A stretch of 44,020 nt of DNA from Sphaerotilus sp. (GTDB taxonomy: Bacteria; Pseudomonadota; Gammaproteobacteria; Burkholderiales; Burkholderiaceae_C): the NCBI GenBank assembly GCA_013299055.1, contig JAAFKB010000026.1, positions 1 to 44,020 on the forward strand, written 5' to 3'. The position numbers and the translations under genes were made by a program. The notes beneath the pieces are model-generated. The model searched no databases and had not been told where the DNA came from. It saw only the letters and a list, made by a program, of their open reading frames with translations. Of the stretch, positions 1-9,699 are shown piece after piece. The number at the start of each line of letters is the position of its first letter. Position 1 is the first letter of the stretch.

Positions 1-366
1 GCCGGCGGTGCCCTGGATGAGCAAGGTCGAGTTGTTGCTGATCGCGGCGGCGAGGTGCTCCGAGACCCACGATTTCGCGGTGCCCGGCACGCCGAACAGC
101 AGCAGGCCGCGGTCGGTTGCCAGCGTTGCCACGGCGATCTCCATCAACCGGCGGGCGCCGATGTACTTCGGGCTGACCTCGAAGCCGCTGTCGAGCCGCC
201 CGCCCAGCAGGTAGGTGACGACCGCCCACGGCGACAGTTCCCAGTGGTCCGGGCGCTGGCGGCGGTCGGCGCGGCGCAGTTCGTGGAGTTCCTCGGCGTA
301 CTGGTGCTCGGCATAGCGGCGCAGAACGGCGGAAGCGGAAGCATTGGGGGCAGAGGTTTCGGTCAT
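1..366 (-). CDS. MoxR-like AAA+ ATPase, N-terminal part (cut by window edge)
   Basis: This gene reads leftwards from the ATG at 366 and runs off the window, leaving 122 residues. A P-loop of the MoxR/RavA kind, GVPGTAKS, sits at residues 92-99, preceded by a helical stretch typical of this family's N-terminus. The ATG comes two bases after the stop of the DUF5691 gene, so the two are almost certainly co-translated. MoxR ATPases usually act as chaperone-like motors working with a von Willebrand factor A protein. Genes for DUF5682 and VWA proteins often follow in this gene set, so I would expect them just outside the left edge. The family call is firm; the substrate is unknown. Confidence 0.85.
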   Translation of the reverse strand, partial: MTETSAPNASASAVLRRYAEHQYAEELHELRRADRRQRPDHWELSPWAVVTYLLGGRLDSGFEVSPKYIGARRLMEIAVATLATDRGLLLFGVPGTAKSWVSEHLAAAISNNSTLLIQGTAG

Positions 367-368
367 GT

Positions 369-2057
369 TCAGCGGGAGTCGGTAGAAGAGGAAACCGCCG
401 CCACGGGCAGCGCATGAAAAGCCCGGCGCAGCGCCACGGCCTGCTGCAGCCGGTCGTGCAGGGTGACGATCCGGGCGTGCAGCCAGGTGTGGGTTTCGGC
501 GGGGGTCGGCGTCGGTGCAGACAGCGCCTCGATCGCCGCGAGGCAGGACAGCGGCAGCCAGCCGATCAACGCAGGCGCCGTGTCGAGCCACGCGGCGGCA
601 CGGCGTTCGTCGAGCGTCTGGGTGCTGAACAGCGCGGACAGGTCGCGCACCATCACCGCCGACAGCGCGGCGGCCAACGCCGGATCCAGCGGCGCGGCGC
701 GTTCGGGGCGGCCGTCGATCAGCGGCTGGGCGCAGGTCTGCACCACCTCGGTGGCGACCTCGACCGGGGCGCCGTGCAACCGCTCGCGCCACAGCGCCGT
801 GCGCGCCGACAGCGGCAGGTGACTGCGCAGCGTGGCGAGTTCCTGTCCGGGCCAGTCCTTCGCGTCACGGCAGGCCAGCAGCGCCAGCAGCCAGCGCGCC
901 TCGACCGCCCCCGGCTGCGCGTCCGGCTCGCCGACCACGCCCGCAGAACCCACCGCGGCCAGCACCGCCTCGCGCCAGCCGCGCAGCAGCGCATCCTTCC
1001 AGTCGGTGGATATCGCCCAGTCGATCAGCTCGGCCGGCGCCAGCCCCAAGTGCGCGGTCCAGAAGGCTGGCGCCGTCAGCCGCGCCAGTTGGTACAGCCA
1101 CCAGCCGCGTTCGCCCAGGGTGTCGTGGCGCGGGCGCTGCGGGTCCAGGCCACGGGTTTTCCACGCGGGGTCTTCGGCGGCGGGTGGCTCGATGCGCCAG
1201 CGTTTCTTCAACCTCAGCCACGCCGACTCGACCCGCAGCAGCGCCGCCCACTGCCCCGCCAGCCACGCCGACTGCTCGCTGTCCGGCAGCCGCACCAGCA
1301 GCGTCGCCGCCAGCGCCCGCACCTCGCCGCCGCGGTCGCGCAACAGTTTCACCAGCAGCGGCTCGTCCGCCGACGACAGCCCGACCGCCAGCGCCTCGAC
1401 CAGCTCGGCCCGCTCGCGGGCGGCCAGCGACGGCAGTTCGGCGCTCAGGCGCTCGCGGGCGGCGGCGGGGTCGCGACGGCGTTCGTTCTGCAGAAAGGCG
1501 AGCCGGGCGGCGCCGCTGCCATGCGCCCAATCGTCCTCGGTCGGCTCGGCTGGTCGCTCGACGATCGAACGCCAGCGCGGCTGCTGCTGCACCAGCCAAC
1601 GACCGCGCTCGCCCATCACCGCCCCCACCGCCGGCCGCAACATCGGCACCCGCAGCGCCAGCGCCAGCATCGGCGGCAGCAGCGTGGCCGGCAGCCGCCA
1701 GCCGCGTTGGGCGACCAGCGACAGCGCCTCGACACGCAGGCCATCGGGAACCGATTCGTCGAGCAGCCGCTGCAGCAAGCCCACATGAGACTCGGCGGAC
1801 AAGGCCGGGCGAGCATCGGCTCGGGCCGGCGCGGATGCCTCTGGCAGTGCCGCCACGGACGCCACGCCCCGACCAACCCGCTCCGCCACCGCCAGCACGC
1901 CAGCCGCCCGCAGCAACACGGTCGCGTCCTCGTCCGGCACCACGGCCAGCGCCTGCATCAGCCCGTTCAGCGGCGCAGGCGCCTCCCGCAACAGCGCCCG
2001 CAACCCCGGCGAACGCTCCGTGCCGACCAGCGCGATCGGCAGCAATCGTTCCATCAT
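369..2057 (-). CDS. DUF5691 family protein
   Basis: A 562-residue protein rich in Leu, Ala and Arg, with the helical repeat look of a HEAT-like scaffold. The opening MMERLLPIALVGTER resembles the start of DUF5691 proteins. I chose the ATG at 2057 because it overlaps the stop of the SWIM gene (ATGATGA) and has AAGGAG a few bases upstream; a frame opening at 2090 would lie inside the SWIM gene. DUF5691 has no established biochemical role. It is found between a SWIM zinc-finger protein and a MoxR-type AAA ATPase, exactly as here, so a shared complex is a reasonable inference. There is no signal peptide or membrane segment, so it is probably cytoplasmic. Confidence 0.75.
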   Translation of the reverse strand: MMERLLPIALVGTERSPGLRALLREAPAPLNGLMQALAVVPDEDATVLLRAAGVLAVAERVGRGVASVAALPEASAPARADARPALSAESHVGLLQRLLDESVPDGLRVEALSLVAQRGWRLPATLLPPMLALALRVPMLRPAVGAVMGERGRWLVQQQPRWRSIVERPAEPTEDDWAHGSGAARLAFLQNERRRDPAAARERLSAELPSLAARERAELVEALAVGLSSADEPLLVKLLRDRGGEVRALAATLLVRLPDSEQSAWLAGQWAALLRVESAWLRLKKRWRIEPPAAEDPAWKTRGLDPQRPRHDTLGERGWWLYQLARLTAPAFWTAHLGLAPAELIDWAISTDWKDALLRGWREAVLAAVGSAGVVGEPDAQPGAVEARWLLALLACRDAKDWPGQELATLRSHLPLSARTALWRERLHGAPVEVATEVVQTCAQPLIDGRPERAAPLDPALAAALSAVMVRDLSALFSTQTLDERRAAAWLDTAPALIGWLPLSCLAAIEALSAPTPTPAETHTWLHARIVTLHDRLQQAVALRRAFHALPVAAVSSSTDSR

Positions 2058-3439
2058 CGCGTTGCTCCTTCGATGCGGCCGATCTGCCACAGTCCGTCAC
2101 CGCTGCGCAGCGTCAGCAGCCGCAGCGTCCGGCTGTCCCACTCGCCCTGCAGATCGACAGCCCCCCCGCCAGCCAGCGCCAGCAGTGTCGGCACCTGATC
2201 GGCCGGCACCGCCAGCGGCAGCGCGTGGGTGTCATCACACGCCCAGACGGCGTCTTCCACCACCCGGATCGTCGCCCCCGCCAGCCGCAGCGGCCACAGC
2301 GGCAACCAGGCGTGCGCGGCCATCGCGGCGGCAGCGCGATCCAGCTCGTCCGGCCAACTGGACAGTGCCAGCACACCGCCAGCGGCATCCCCCGCGTCCG
2401 GCATCGCTTCACGTTGCACCGACAACGCCCGCAGCGGCGCCGCCGACGGGAAGAACACCAGCCGCCCAGCCCGCGCCTGCCCGGTGATCCAGCTCGTCTC
2501 GAACCCGGTGGTGCCGTGGCTGAAATCCAGCAGCAGCGCCCGCCGCCCGCTGCGCCGCCCCGACAGCCAGACGCGGCGCTCGACCAGCCGCTGCTCGCGC
2601 TCCTCGACGATCTGGCCGTCCACGCGCCACACGTCGTCGATCGCCTCGCCCCGCGCCAGCACCTCGTCGCGGTCCAGCGGCCAACCCAGCGTGGCACGCA
2701 CGTCGGCCAGCACGCCCGCGTCCAGCGTCGCCCGCCGCTGCACCGCCTCGATCAGCAGTTGCAGCCGCCCGAGCCGGGCCAGCAGCGCGGCGCTGTCGGA
2801 TTCGGTGCCAGCCGCGTTCAGCCAGCCAGCCAGCGCCCCGGCCTGTGCATCGACCATGCGGGCTGCCATCGTCTGCCATTCACCGGCACTCTCGCTCGTC
2901 TGCACCGCCAGCCCGCGCCGCACCCGGTCGGCGAGCCAGCGCGCCAACTCCTCCAGCCCGGCCTCGATGCGCTGCCAGCGTTTTTCCTGGCGGGCGGAGG
3001 GATCGGCGGCATGGGCGGCATGGGCGGCATTCGCGGACGACGCGGCCTCGGCCACCGCCTGTGTCTGCTGGCTTTGTTGCTTCTGTTCCTGCTTTTCGGC
3101 CCGCTCGCGCCGACCCTCCAGCCACGCACGCACCCATTCGGGCGGCTCGCTGGTGGTGAAACGCCCGGCGTCCTGGGCCCGCAGCAGCAGCAGCGCCAGC
3201 CCGTGCTTGCAAGGGAATTTCCGGCTCGGACACGAGCACTTGAATACCGGCCCGCTCAGATCGACCTGCGTCTGATAAGGCTTCGATCCGCTGCCCTGGC
3301 ACTCGCCCCAGGCTGCAGCGGCGTCGTGCCCCAGGCTCGGCCACTGCGCCGGACTGAGCAGACCGCGGGCGGCCTTGGCTGCGGCGGCATCGGGCGCAAG
3401 CGCCAGCACCGCCTCCATCGTGAGCACGGCTGTCGTCAA
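2054..3439 (-). CDS. SWIM zinc-finger family protein
   Basis: A 461-residue protein with a clear SWIM zinc-binding motif, CxC followed by CxH, at C68, C70, C77 and H79 (FKCSCPSRKFPCKHGLALL). SWIM domains bind zinc and are thought to contact DNA or proteins. The likely start is a TTG at 3439 preceded by GGGGAG at good spacing; the next Met is residue 8. Residues about 165-200 form an Ala/Gln/Lys-rich linker encoded partly by a 9-bp tandem repeat. The gene overlaps DUF5691 by 4 bases and is the first of the set. Together with DUF5691 and the MoxR ATPase it matches a recurrent bacterial cluster whose function has not been settled. Confidence 0.85.
   Translation of the reverse strand: MTTAVLTMEAVLALAPDAAAAKAARGLLSPAQWPSLGHDAAAAWGECQGSGSKPYQTQVDLSGPVFKCSCPSRKFPCKHGLALLLLRAQDAGRFTTSEPPEWVRAWLEGRRERAEKQEQKQQSQQTQAVAEAASSANAAHAAHAADPSARQEKRWQRIEAGLEELARWLADRVRRGLAVQTSESAGEWQTMAARMVDAQAGALAGWLNAAGTESDSAALLARLGRLQLLIEAVQRRATLDAGVLADVRATLGWPLDRDEVLARGEAIDDVWRVDGQIVEEREQRLVERRVWLSGRRSGRRALLLDFSHGTTGFETSWITGQARAGRLVFFPSAAPLRALSVQREAMPDAGDAAGGVLALSSWPDELDRAAAAMAAHAWLPLWPLRLAGATIRVVEDAVWACDDTHALPLAVPADQVPTLLALAGGGAVDLQGEWDSRTLRLLTLRSGDGLWQIGRIEGATR
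3005..3031. repeat. Short 9-bp tandem repeat in SWIM gene linker
   Basis: Almost three copies of GGCGGCATG lie back to back. On the minus strand they encode Ala-Ala-His repeats in the low-complexity linker of the SWIM protein. The unit length keeps the frame, so copy-number change would alter only linker length. Confidence 0.8.
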
Positions 3440-3521
3440 TCGAACTCCCCAGGGCTGAAGTGCCGGAAAGTCTATCGACGCACCGTCTTTCGGCGGGCTT
3501 ACCAGGTGTGAACAACGTCGC

Positions 3522-5426
3522 TCAAACGCGGTCGATGGCAGCCGTCGTCGTCGCCACGGTCAGCCCCCGAACCGGCAAGGTCAGCACCACGCACGTGCCG
3601 GGGGCCGTCAAGTCCACTTGCAGGTCTGCGCTGACCATGCGCGCCCGCTCGCGCATGGTGTGCAGCGCGACCACCGGATCGCCAGACAGTCCGCAACCGT
3701 TGTCGGACAGGGTGATGCAGATGGCCGTGCCGGTGGCGCCCGCCTCCAGCGTCGTGGCACCCAGCGTCATCTCGGTCGCGCAGGCATGTTGCAGCGCATT
3801 GGAGATGCCCTCGAAGACGATGAACTGCAGATGACGCATCGCCGCAGTATCCGCCTGCCCGACCGGCCAGAGCGGCAGCCGGTCCACCGCCCAATGCAGC
3901 ACCAGCCCGGCCGACTCGATGCGACGCTGCAGCCGGTAGCGCAGGCTCGCCAGCAGCGCATTCACGTCGCCTGGAGGCAGGTTCATCGCGTCGATCGACA
4001 GCTTGAGCTGGTCGAGCGAATCGCGCAGCGTCTGTGCCACGAGTTCCGGTTCGGTCCGGCCCCCTTCGAGCTGGCGCATCGCGGTGGTGATGTGGGCCCC
4101 GACGCCGTCGTGCATGTCGCGCAGGATGCGGCCGCGCTCGGCGGTGGCGGCGCATTCGCGTTCGGTTTCGGCGAGGCGTTCGAAGGACGCCTGCAGCTCG
4201 CGTTCACGCTGTGCCAGGCGTTGCGCGAGTTCCCGGTTGGCGTTCGACAGCCGCTGCTGACTGCGGGCGTAGTCACCCGCCACCAGCCAGCACAGCGCCG
4301 ACATCAGCAGCGGCGTCATGTACGGCGACGCATACGGCTGGTCGAATGGCAGCCAGCCCAGACGCACCATCACGTCATGGGCACCCAGCCCCAGCGCGCC
4401 GAAACCGGCCACGCACAGGAGCAGGTTGTCGAGCAAGGGTTGCTCGCGCTGCACATAGCGCAGCAGCCAGACGATCGCCACGCCATCGAGCACCAGCACT
4501 GGCAGCATCGCCGCCGCCCACCAGGACAGCCAGGCGTGTCCGCGTTCCGCCAGCAGGAGTGCCGTGACCAGTGCTCCGAAGCCCAGCGTCACCCGCTCGA
4601 CCATGGGCTGGTGCAGGCGCGCAAACCCGAGCGGAAACAAGGCCAGCAGCAGCGGCCCCCACAGCAGCAGCAGATGCACCAGCAGTTCCCAGTCGCCCGA
4701 GGACACCGGTGTGGAGGTCACCACCATGTTGACGTTCGACAAGGCCATGAGGATCGCCGCCGCGCCGAAATAGCCGTAGTGGCGCTGGGCCGGGTGGCGG
4801 CCCCAGAGCATCAGGAAAAACGCGCCCAGCGACACCACGAACACGTTCAGCGCCGAGACCAGCCGGTTCTGCCACCACAGGCGCCATTCGTGGTCGGCAC
4901 GCACCGGGTCTTCAGGCCCCAGACGGAACGCCGACAGTCCGCCGCCCTGGTTGTGTTCGGCCGTCACCTGCAGGTGCAGCAGGTTGTCGCCGGGTTGCCA
5001 GTGTTCGCCGGGCAGCACGTACAGCAGCGGCGTGTTCCACAGCCGCACGGGCCGTCGCTCCTGCGGCCATGCGCCGTCACGCCCCACCCGCAGGCCGTTG
5101 AACCACAGTTGCACCTCCATCGACGCACGCGGTATCGACAAGGCGATCGGCTGTTTCGGTGCGGCATCGGGATACCGCAGCAGCAAACGGTAATCCACCG
5201 TGCCGCCAAACCTGGGACGGCTGACGGACCAGGCGTCCGGCAGCGTCTGCCGGGACCACCCAGGGGCAGCGGCTCCGGGGCGGTACTCCTCCAGCGCCAT
5301 CTCGACCTGCGTGACCGAGACGACCTGGTCAGGCACCACCACCACCCGGAGCGGTTCGGTCGCCGCCGCGGCTGACACCAGCAGCCACAGCCCGCCCGCG
5401 AACCACCACCGCAGAAAAACCCCCAC
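3522..5426 (-). CDS. 7TM membrane histidine kinase (HisKA_3 / NarL-partner type)
   Basis: A 634-residue sensor kinase. It has a signal-type N-terminus, a beta-rich periplasmic domain (about 25-180) like the ligand-binding domain of 7TMR-DISM receptors, about seven hydrophobic helices (about 188-385), a coiled coil (388-430), a HisKA_3 dimerisation domain with phospho-acceptor H439 in RDMHDGVGAH, and an HATPase domain with NALQHA (N543) and DNGCGL (575-580). The start is a GTG one base after the regulator's stop codon, so kinase and regulator are coupled. The domain order fits a sensor of a periplasmic, perhaps carbohydrate-like, ligand that phosphorylates the adjacent LuxR-type regulator. The ligand cannot be told from sequence. 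Confidence 0.9.
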   Translation of the reverse strand: MGVFLRWWFAGGLWLLVSAAAATEPLRVVVVPDQVVSVTQVEMALEEYRPGAAAPGWSRQTLPDAWSVSRPRFGGTVDYRLLLRYPDAAPKQPIALSIPRASMEVQLWFNGLRVGRDGAWPQERRPVRLWNTPLLYVLPGEHWQPGDNLLHLQVTAEHNQGGGLSAFRLGPEDPVRADHEWRLWWQNRLVSALNVFVVSLGAFFLMLWGRHPAQRHYGYFGAAAILMALSNVNMVVTSTPVSSGDWELLVHLLLLWGPLLLALFPLGFARLHQPMVERVTLGFGALVTALLLAERGHAWLSWWAAAMLPVLVLDGVAIVWLLRYVQREQPLLDNLLLCVAGFGALGLGAHDVMVRLGWLPFDQPYASPYMTPLLMSALCWLVAGDYARSQQRLSNANRELAQRLAQRERELQASFERLAETERECAATAERGRILRDMHDGVGAHITTAMRQLEGGRTEPELVAQTLRDSLDQLKLSIDAMNLPPGDVNALLASLRYRLQRRIESAGLVLHWAVDRLPLWPVGQADTAAMRHLQFIVFEGISNALQHACATEMTLGATTLEAGATGTAICITLSDNGCGLSGDPVVALHTMRERARMVSADLQVDLTAPGTCVVLTLPVRGLTVATTTAAIDRV

Positions 5427-5427
5427 C

Positions 5428-6147
5428 TCAGGAATCGACGTGCCAGTTCGACAGCAGCCCCATCCGGCTGGCCTCGAACACCGCCTCGCTGCGCGAATGC
5501 ACCGCCAGCTTGCCGTAGAGGTGCTTGATGTGGGTCTGGACGGTGTTGATGGTCGTGCCGGTCAGGCGGGCGATCTCGGCGTAGGCATAACCGCGGGCGA
5601 TCAGGTCGAGCACCTGGGTTTCGCGGTCAGACAGATGCACCGATTCGTCGGGGCTGCGAGACGGATCCGGCGAGTGGACCACCGACTGCGCGCCGCGCCA
5701 CCGGGTCAATAACTTGCGCGCAATCATCGGAGAGATCGGCGAGGCGCCGGCCTTGACTTCCAGCAAGGTCTGCGCGATGTCGGACGGCGCCGCGTCCTTG
5801 TGGAGATAACCAACTGCGCCTGCTTCAATGCAGCGCACGACGGTTTCCTCGTCGCCGAAGACCGAGATGACAAGGCAGTCGCAGCCGGGGCGGGTGCGGC
5901 TGAGGTGGTCGATCAGGGGGATGGCGTTGCCGTCGGGCAGGGACAGGTCGGTGAGCAGGAGATCGACGGTGCGACCGACCGCCGCAGCGGAAAACCACTC
6001 GAAAGCGGCGGCCAATGTTCCGAAAGAGCCGACCAGATCGAACCCGGGGTGGGTTTCAAGACAGGCGTTAAAGTAACTGCGTGTATCTGAATCGTCTTCC
6101 AGCACGACGACGCGCCAAGGCGTGACCGGTGATGGTGTGTGGCTCAT
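5428..6147 (-). CDS. NarL/FixJ-family response regulator
   Basis: A 239-residue regulator with a receiver domain (acidic pair E17-D18-D19, phospho-acceptor D67 in LLLTDLSLPDG, conserved K117) and a C-terminal LuxR-type helix-turn-helix (about 172-232, LSDRETQVLDLIARG...NTVQTHIKHLYGKL). I chose the ATG at 6147 because GGAGG lies eight bases upstream; the ATG at 6165 has no ribosome binding site. It is the first gene of a two-gene operon with the histidine kinase. Its leader holds a hairpin and two tandem dyads, which may be its own or a neighbour's operator. Targets are unknown. Confidence 0.92.
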   Translation of the reverse strand: MSHTPSPVTPWRVVVLEDDSDTRSYFNACLETHPGFDLVGSFGTLAAAFEWFSAAAVGRTVDLLLTDLSLPDGNAIPLIDHLSRTRPGCDCLVISVFGDEETVVRCIEAGAVGYLHKDAAPSDIAQTLLEVKAGASPISPMIARKLLTRWRGAQSVVHSPDPSRSPDESVHLSDRETQVLDLIARGYAYAEIARLTGTTINTVQTHIKHLYGKLAVHSRSEAVFEASRMGLLSNWHVDS

Positions 6148-6179
6148 CGCGTGACCCTCCCTCATGCGGCGACTGACTG

Positions 6180-6210
6180 AAAAAGGTTGCTGAGCAACAG
6201 ACCCCTTTTT
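6180..6210. other. Terminator-like hairpin in regulator leader
   Basis: GTTGC-TGA-GCAAC (6186-6198) is flanked by AAAAAG on the left and CTTTTT on the right, which can extend the stem. Read on the minus strand the stem is followed by CCTTTTT, the look of an intrinsic terminator or attenuator just ahead of the response regulator. It could instead end rightward transcripts. No assay-level support. Confidence 0.4.
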
Positions 6211-6223
6211 CCTCGGTGAGGAA
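6209..6223. promoter_or_regulatory. Inverted repeat TTCCTC-GGT-GAGGAA
   Basis: A perfect 6-bp inverted repeat with a 3-base loop between the leader hairpin and the tandem dyads, in the gap between the divergent regulator and 6368 genes. It is a possible binding site, with no named factor. Confidence 0.3.
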
Positions 6224-6226
6224 TCC

Positions 6227-6263
6227 TATCACATGGGTATGTGATAGTCACATATCCATGTGA
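6227..6263. promoter_or_regulatory. Two tandem operator-like dyads
   Basis: Dyad 1 (6227-6246) is TATCACAT-GGGT-ATGTGATA, with perfect 8-bp arms. Dyad 2 (6248-6263) is TCACAT-ATCC-ATGTGA, with perfect 6-bp arms. Both share the core CACAT-N4-ATGTG and their centres are 19 bp apart, close to two helical turns, as expected for cooperative binding of two dimers. They lie between the response regulator (leftward) and the small gene at 6368 (rightward) and could control either. The factor is unknown; the NarL-type regulator next door is one candidate. Confidence 0.6.
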
Positions 6264-6367
6264 GTTAATGTGAACAAAGATCAGGTCATTATCACCACGC
6301 CGAACGCAGCACTTACTTCCCACAGAATTCGGCAGGCGCATCGATCAACCCTCTTCTGGAGATAATC

Positions 6368-6685
6368 ATGGCAATTGAATTCAAGACCGTTCGCGTAGAA
6401 TTCGACCAGACCCAAGGCATGTTGCAGACCGAGCCTTTTTCGACTAATTTTGACAAGGATGTCGTGAAGGCAAAAGGAGTTTTGAATGGCTTCAGTGTCA
6501 AGTTCTCTGGCGGGGACCATCCGCTGCATCACCTGCAAATCAACATACTTGATGGCGATCATATCAAGATTCAGGGAGGCAATGTATCTGGTAAAGTTCA
6601 ACTCGGCTTACGAGATCACTCCGGGGTTTATGACGATCGATATGGTGGATGGGTGGATGTGGCGCTCATTGTCGAAACCAAATAA
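6368..6685 (+). CDS. Small beta-rich hypothetical protein
   Basis: A 105-residue protein with no signal peptide and no membrane segment. Alternating hydrophobic residues and Gly/Asp turns suggest a beta-sandwich, with a tail GGWVDVALIVET. The pattern of a central SGGDHPLHHL segment, then a LRDHSG motif and a GGWVDV end resembles a loosely defined family of roughly 100-residue bacterial proteins of unknown function; I cannot name it with confidence. GGAG lies eight bases before the ATG. Base composition is visibly A+T-richer than neighbours, suggesting transfer. It is followed by a large inverted repeat and a membrane protein gene. Confidence 0.7.
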   Translation: MAIEFKTVRVEFDQTQGMLQTEPFSTNFDKDVVKAKGVLNGFSVKFSGGDHPLHHLQINILDGDHIKIQGGNVSGKVQLGLRDHSGVYDDRYGGWVDVALIVETK

Positions 6686-6710
6686 GCGACTCAAGGGAAT
6701 TTAAGAAATA

Positions 6711-6777
6711 TCAGCAAAGTTCTTTTTCAAAAATATCTGCTCATAACCGAATGCAGATCAAACAAGAACTTTGCTGA
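6711..6777. repeat. Long nested inverted repeat (14-bp perfect arms)
   Basis: TCAGCAAAGTTCTT (6711-6724) is repeated exactly inverted at 6764-6777. Inside the 39-base loop is a second stem, ATCTGC (6735-6740) with GCAGAT (6753-6758). As RNA this would fold into a two-tier hairpin between the small protein and the membrane protein. There is no T-run after the right arm, so it is not a typical intrinsic terminator. Confidence 0.85.
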
Positions 6778-7388
6778 ACTCGCTTATAAGACAATAAAGC
6801 CACACATGATCGTCGGCCAGCGCCTTACTGACGATGACAGATAAACATCGGACAAGAGGATATTCAACATGGAAGACGCTGGAGAAACATCAGAAACCAC
6901 TAAAACTCCGACAGATATGGAGTGTCATCTCCAGATGTATCAATTCCACGAAGTTTCCGCACAAAAATACAAAAGCGACGCCTGGACCCAAACCACATGG
7001 ATCCTGACGCTCAGCGGCGCCGTGCTGGGTTTTTCAATCGACAAGCATGTATCGCACCGGAATTCTCCCGACGCGATCATCATCACGCTGGCGTGTGCCG
7101 TTGCAGGGCTTGCCTTGGCGGTCTATGCCATGTGGGTGCTGAACGACATGGCCCTCCATGTCCAGCGTCACTGGGCAATGGCCACCCGTCTTGTGGCGTC
7201 GACTCCAGGACTCATGAAATACATCGACCCGGCCGGCAGCCAGCCCGCCGTGACGGACATGGTGCAAAAGCCGAAAGCCATCACGAGACTGCTCTGGATC
7301 GTGATGGCGTTCTCTCTGGGCCATGTGATGTGGGCGGTGTACGCCAGCGCCAGCCTGCATTGCACAGGCTGCCCGGCCGCCGCCCAGA

Positions 7389-8573
<1,185 letters not shown>

Positions 8574-8796
8574 TTATAAACTCCTGAGGTCGGACAAGCT
8601 GATCGGGGCGTGTCGCCGTGCTGTTCGGGAGCCTGCGGCGAACGCTTTAGCGGTTTGGGTCAACTTCAGCCGTTCTCATGGAGACATCTGAAAGAAGCGT
8701 GCCTGAATCGACCCTCTGGTGTCGTCTCCGGCCCGTCGCCCCGCAAGTTGTTCCTTAACTCGGCGAACTTTCAATTCTAGCCCTGCCCACCACAAC

Positions 8797-9699
8797 GTGA
8801 TTTCAACCCTGTTCCGAGTGGGCGCACGTACGCCCCTGCCCCTGCTGCACGCCCTGGGTGCGCTGCTGGGCTGGCTGGCCTTTCTGGGCTCGCCAGCCTA
8901 CCGCCGCCGCCTCCAGGCCAACGTGCAGCAGGCCGGCCTGTCCTGGTCCGACGCCCGGCCCGCCGTCGCCTCGGCCGGGCGCATGGTGGCGGAGCTGCCT
9001 TGGCTGTGGAGCCGCGGCACCGACGAGCGGCTGGGCGACCTCGTGCGCTGGGAGGGCGTCGAGCATGTGGATGCGGCGCTGACCGCCGGGCGCGGACTGC
9101 TGCTGCTCACCCCGCACATCGGCTGCTTCGAGATCATCGGTCAGGCGTATGCCGAACGCTTCGGGGCGCGCCAGCCCATGACCGCCCTCTACCGCCCGGC
9201 GCGCAAGGCGTGGCTGCGCGATCTGGTCGCCCAGTCGCGCAACCGGCCGGGGCTGGAGACGGCACCCGCCACGCTGGCCGGTGTGCGCCAGATGATCCGG
9301 GCGCTGCGCAAGGGCGGCACGATCGGGCTGCTGCCAGACCAGGTGCCCGCGGAAGGCATGGGGGTGTGGGCGCCCTTCTTCGGGCGCGAGGCGTACACGA
9401 TGACGCTGGCGGCGCGGCTGGTGCAGCAGACCGGCGCGGCGTGGCTGCCGCTGGCCTGTGAGCGGCTGCCCGGTGGTCGGGGCTACGTGATCCGGGTACA
9501 GCCGCCCGCCGAGCCGTTGCCCGACGCACAGGCCGAGCCCGACGCTGACCGACTGGCCCTGCACAGCGCCGGGGTCGTCAACCGCGCAATGGAAACCTTG
9601 ATCCGCCAGAATCCGGGCCAATACCTGTGGGGCTACCACCGCTACAAGGCACCCCGCCCGATCGACCTCCCGGCCCCGATGCCCACCGACGCTGCATGA
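8797..9699 (+). CDS. LpxL/HtrB-family lipid A acyltransferase (first copy)
   Basis: About 300 residues of the lysophospholipid acyltransferase superfamily, which adds secondary acyl chains to lipid A precursors at the inner membrane. The HX4E catalytic motif is H107...E112 (HIGCFE), after an N-terminal hydrophobic anchor (about 15-32). LLPDQVP and the C-terminal NPGQYLWGYHRYK also fit the family. The start is uncertain: a GTG at 8797 gives a normal N-terminus, while an in-frame GTG at 8719 would add 26 unconvincing residues; neither has a good ribosome binding site. It overlaps the second acyltransferase by 4 bases (ATGA). The upstream gap to metK (8574-8796) shows no clear promoter or riboswitch. 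Confidence 0.9.
   Translation: MISTLFRVGARTPLPLLHALGALLGWLAFLGSPAYRRRLQANVQQAGLSWSDARPAVASAGRMVAELPWLWSRGTDERLGDLVRWEGVEHVDAALTAGRGLLLLTPHIGCFEIIGQAYAERFGARQPMTALYRPARKAWLRDLVAQSRNRPGLETAPATLAGVRQMIRALRKGGTIGLLPDQVPAEGMGVWAPFFGREAYTMTLAARLVQQTGAAWLPLACERLPGGRGYVIRVQPPAEPLPDAQAEPDADRLALHSAGVVNRAMETLIRQNPGQYLWGYHRYKAPRPIDLPAPMPTDAA

Noticed and set aside
3464..3497. Imperfect hairpin between the histidine kinase and SWIM genes as a terminator
   Set aside because: The stem is interrupted and no T-run follows on either strand.
414..3511. Very long plus-strand open frames opposite the DUF5691 and SWIM genes
   Set aside because: They are Arg/Pro/Gln-rich low-complexity translations caused by high G+C content, while the minus strand carries recognisable domains with ribosome binding sites.
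6711..6777. Inverted repeat as the ends of an insertion sequence
   Set aside because: The arms enclose only 39 bases, no transposase is nearby, and no flanking target duplication was seen.
8574..8796. SAM-type riboswitch or other RNA in the metK leader
   Set aside because: No arrangement of stems matching a known SAM riboswitch class could be recognised; only a short CGCT-TT-AGCG repeat is present.
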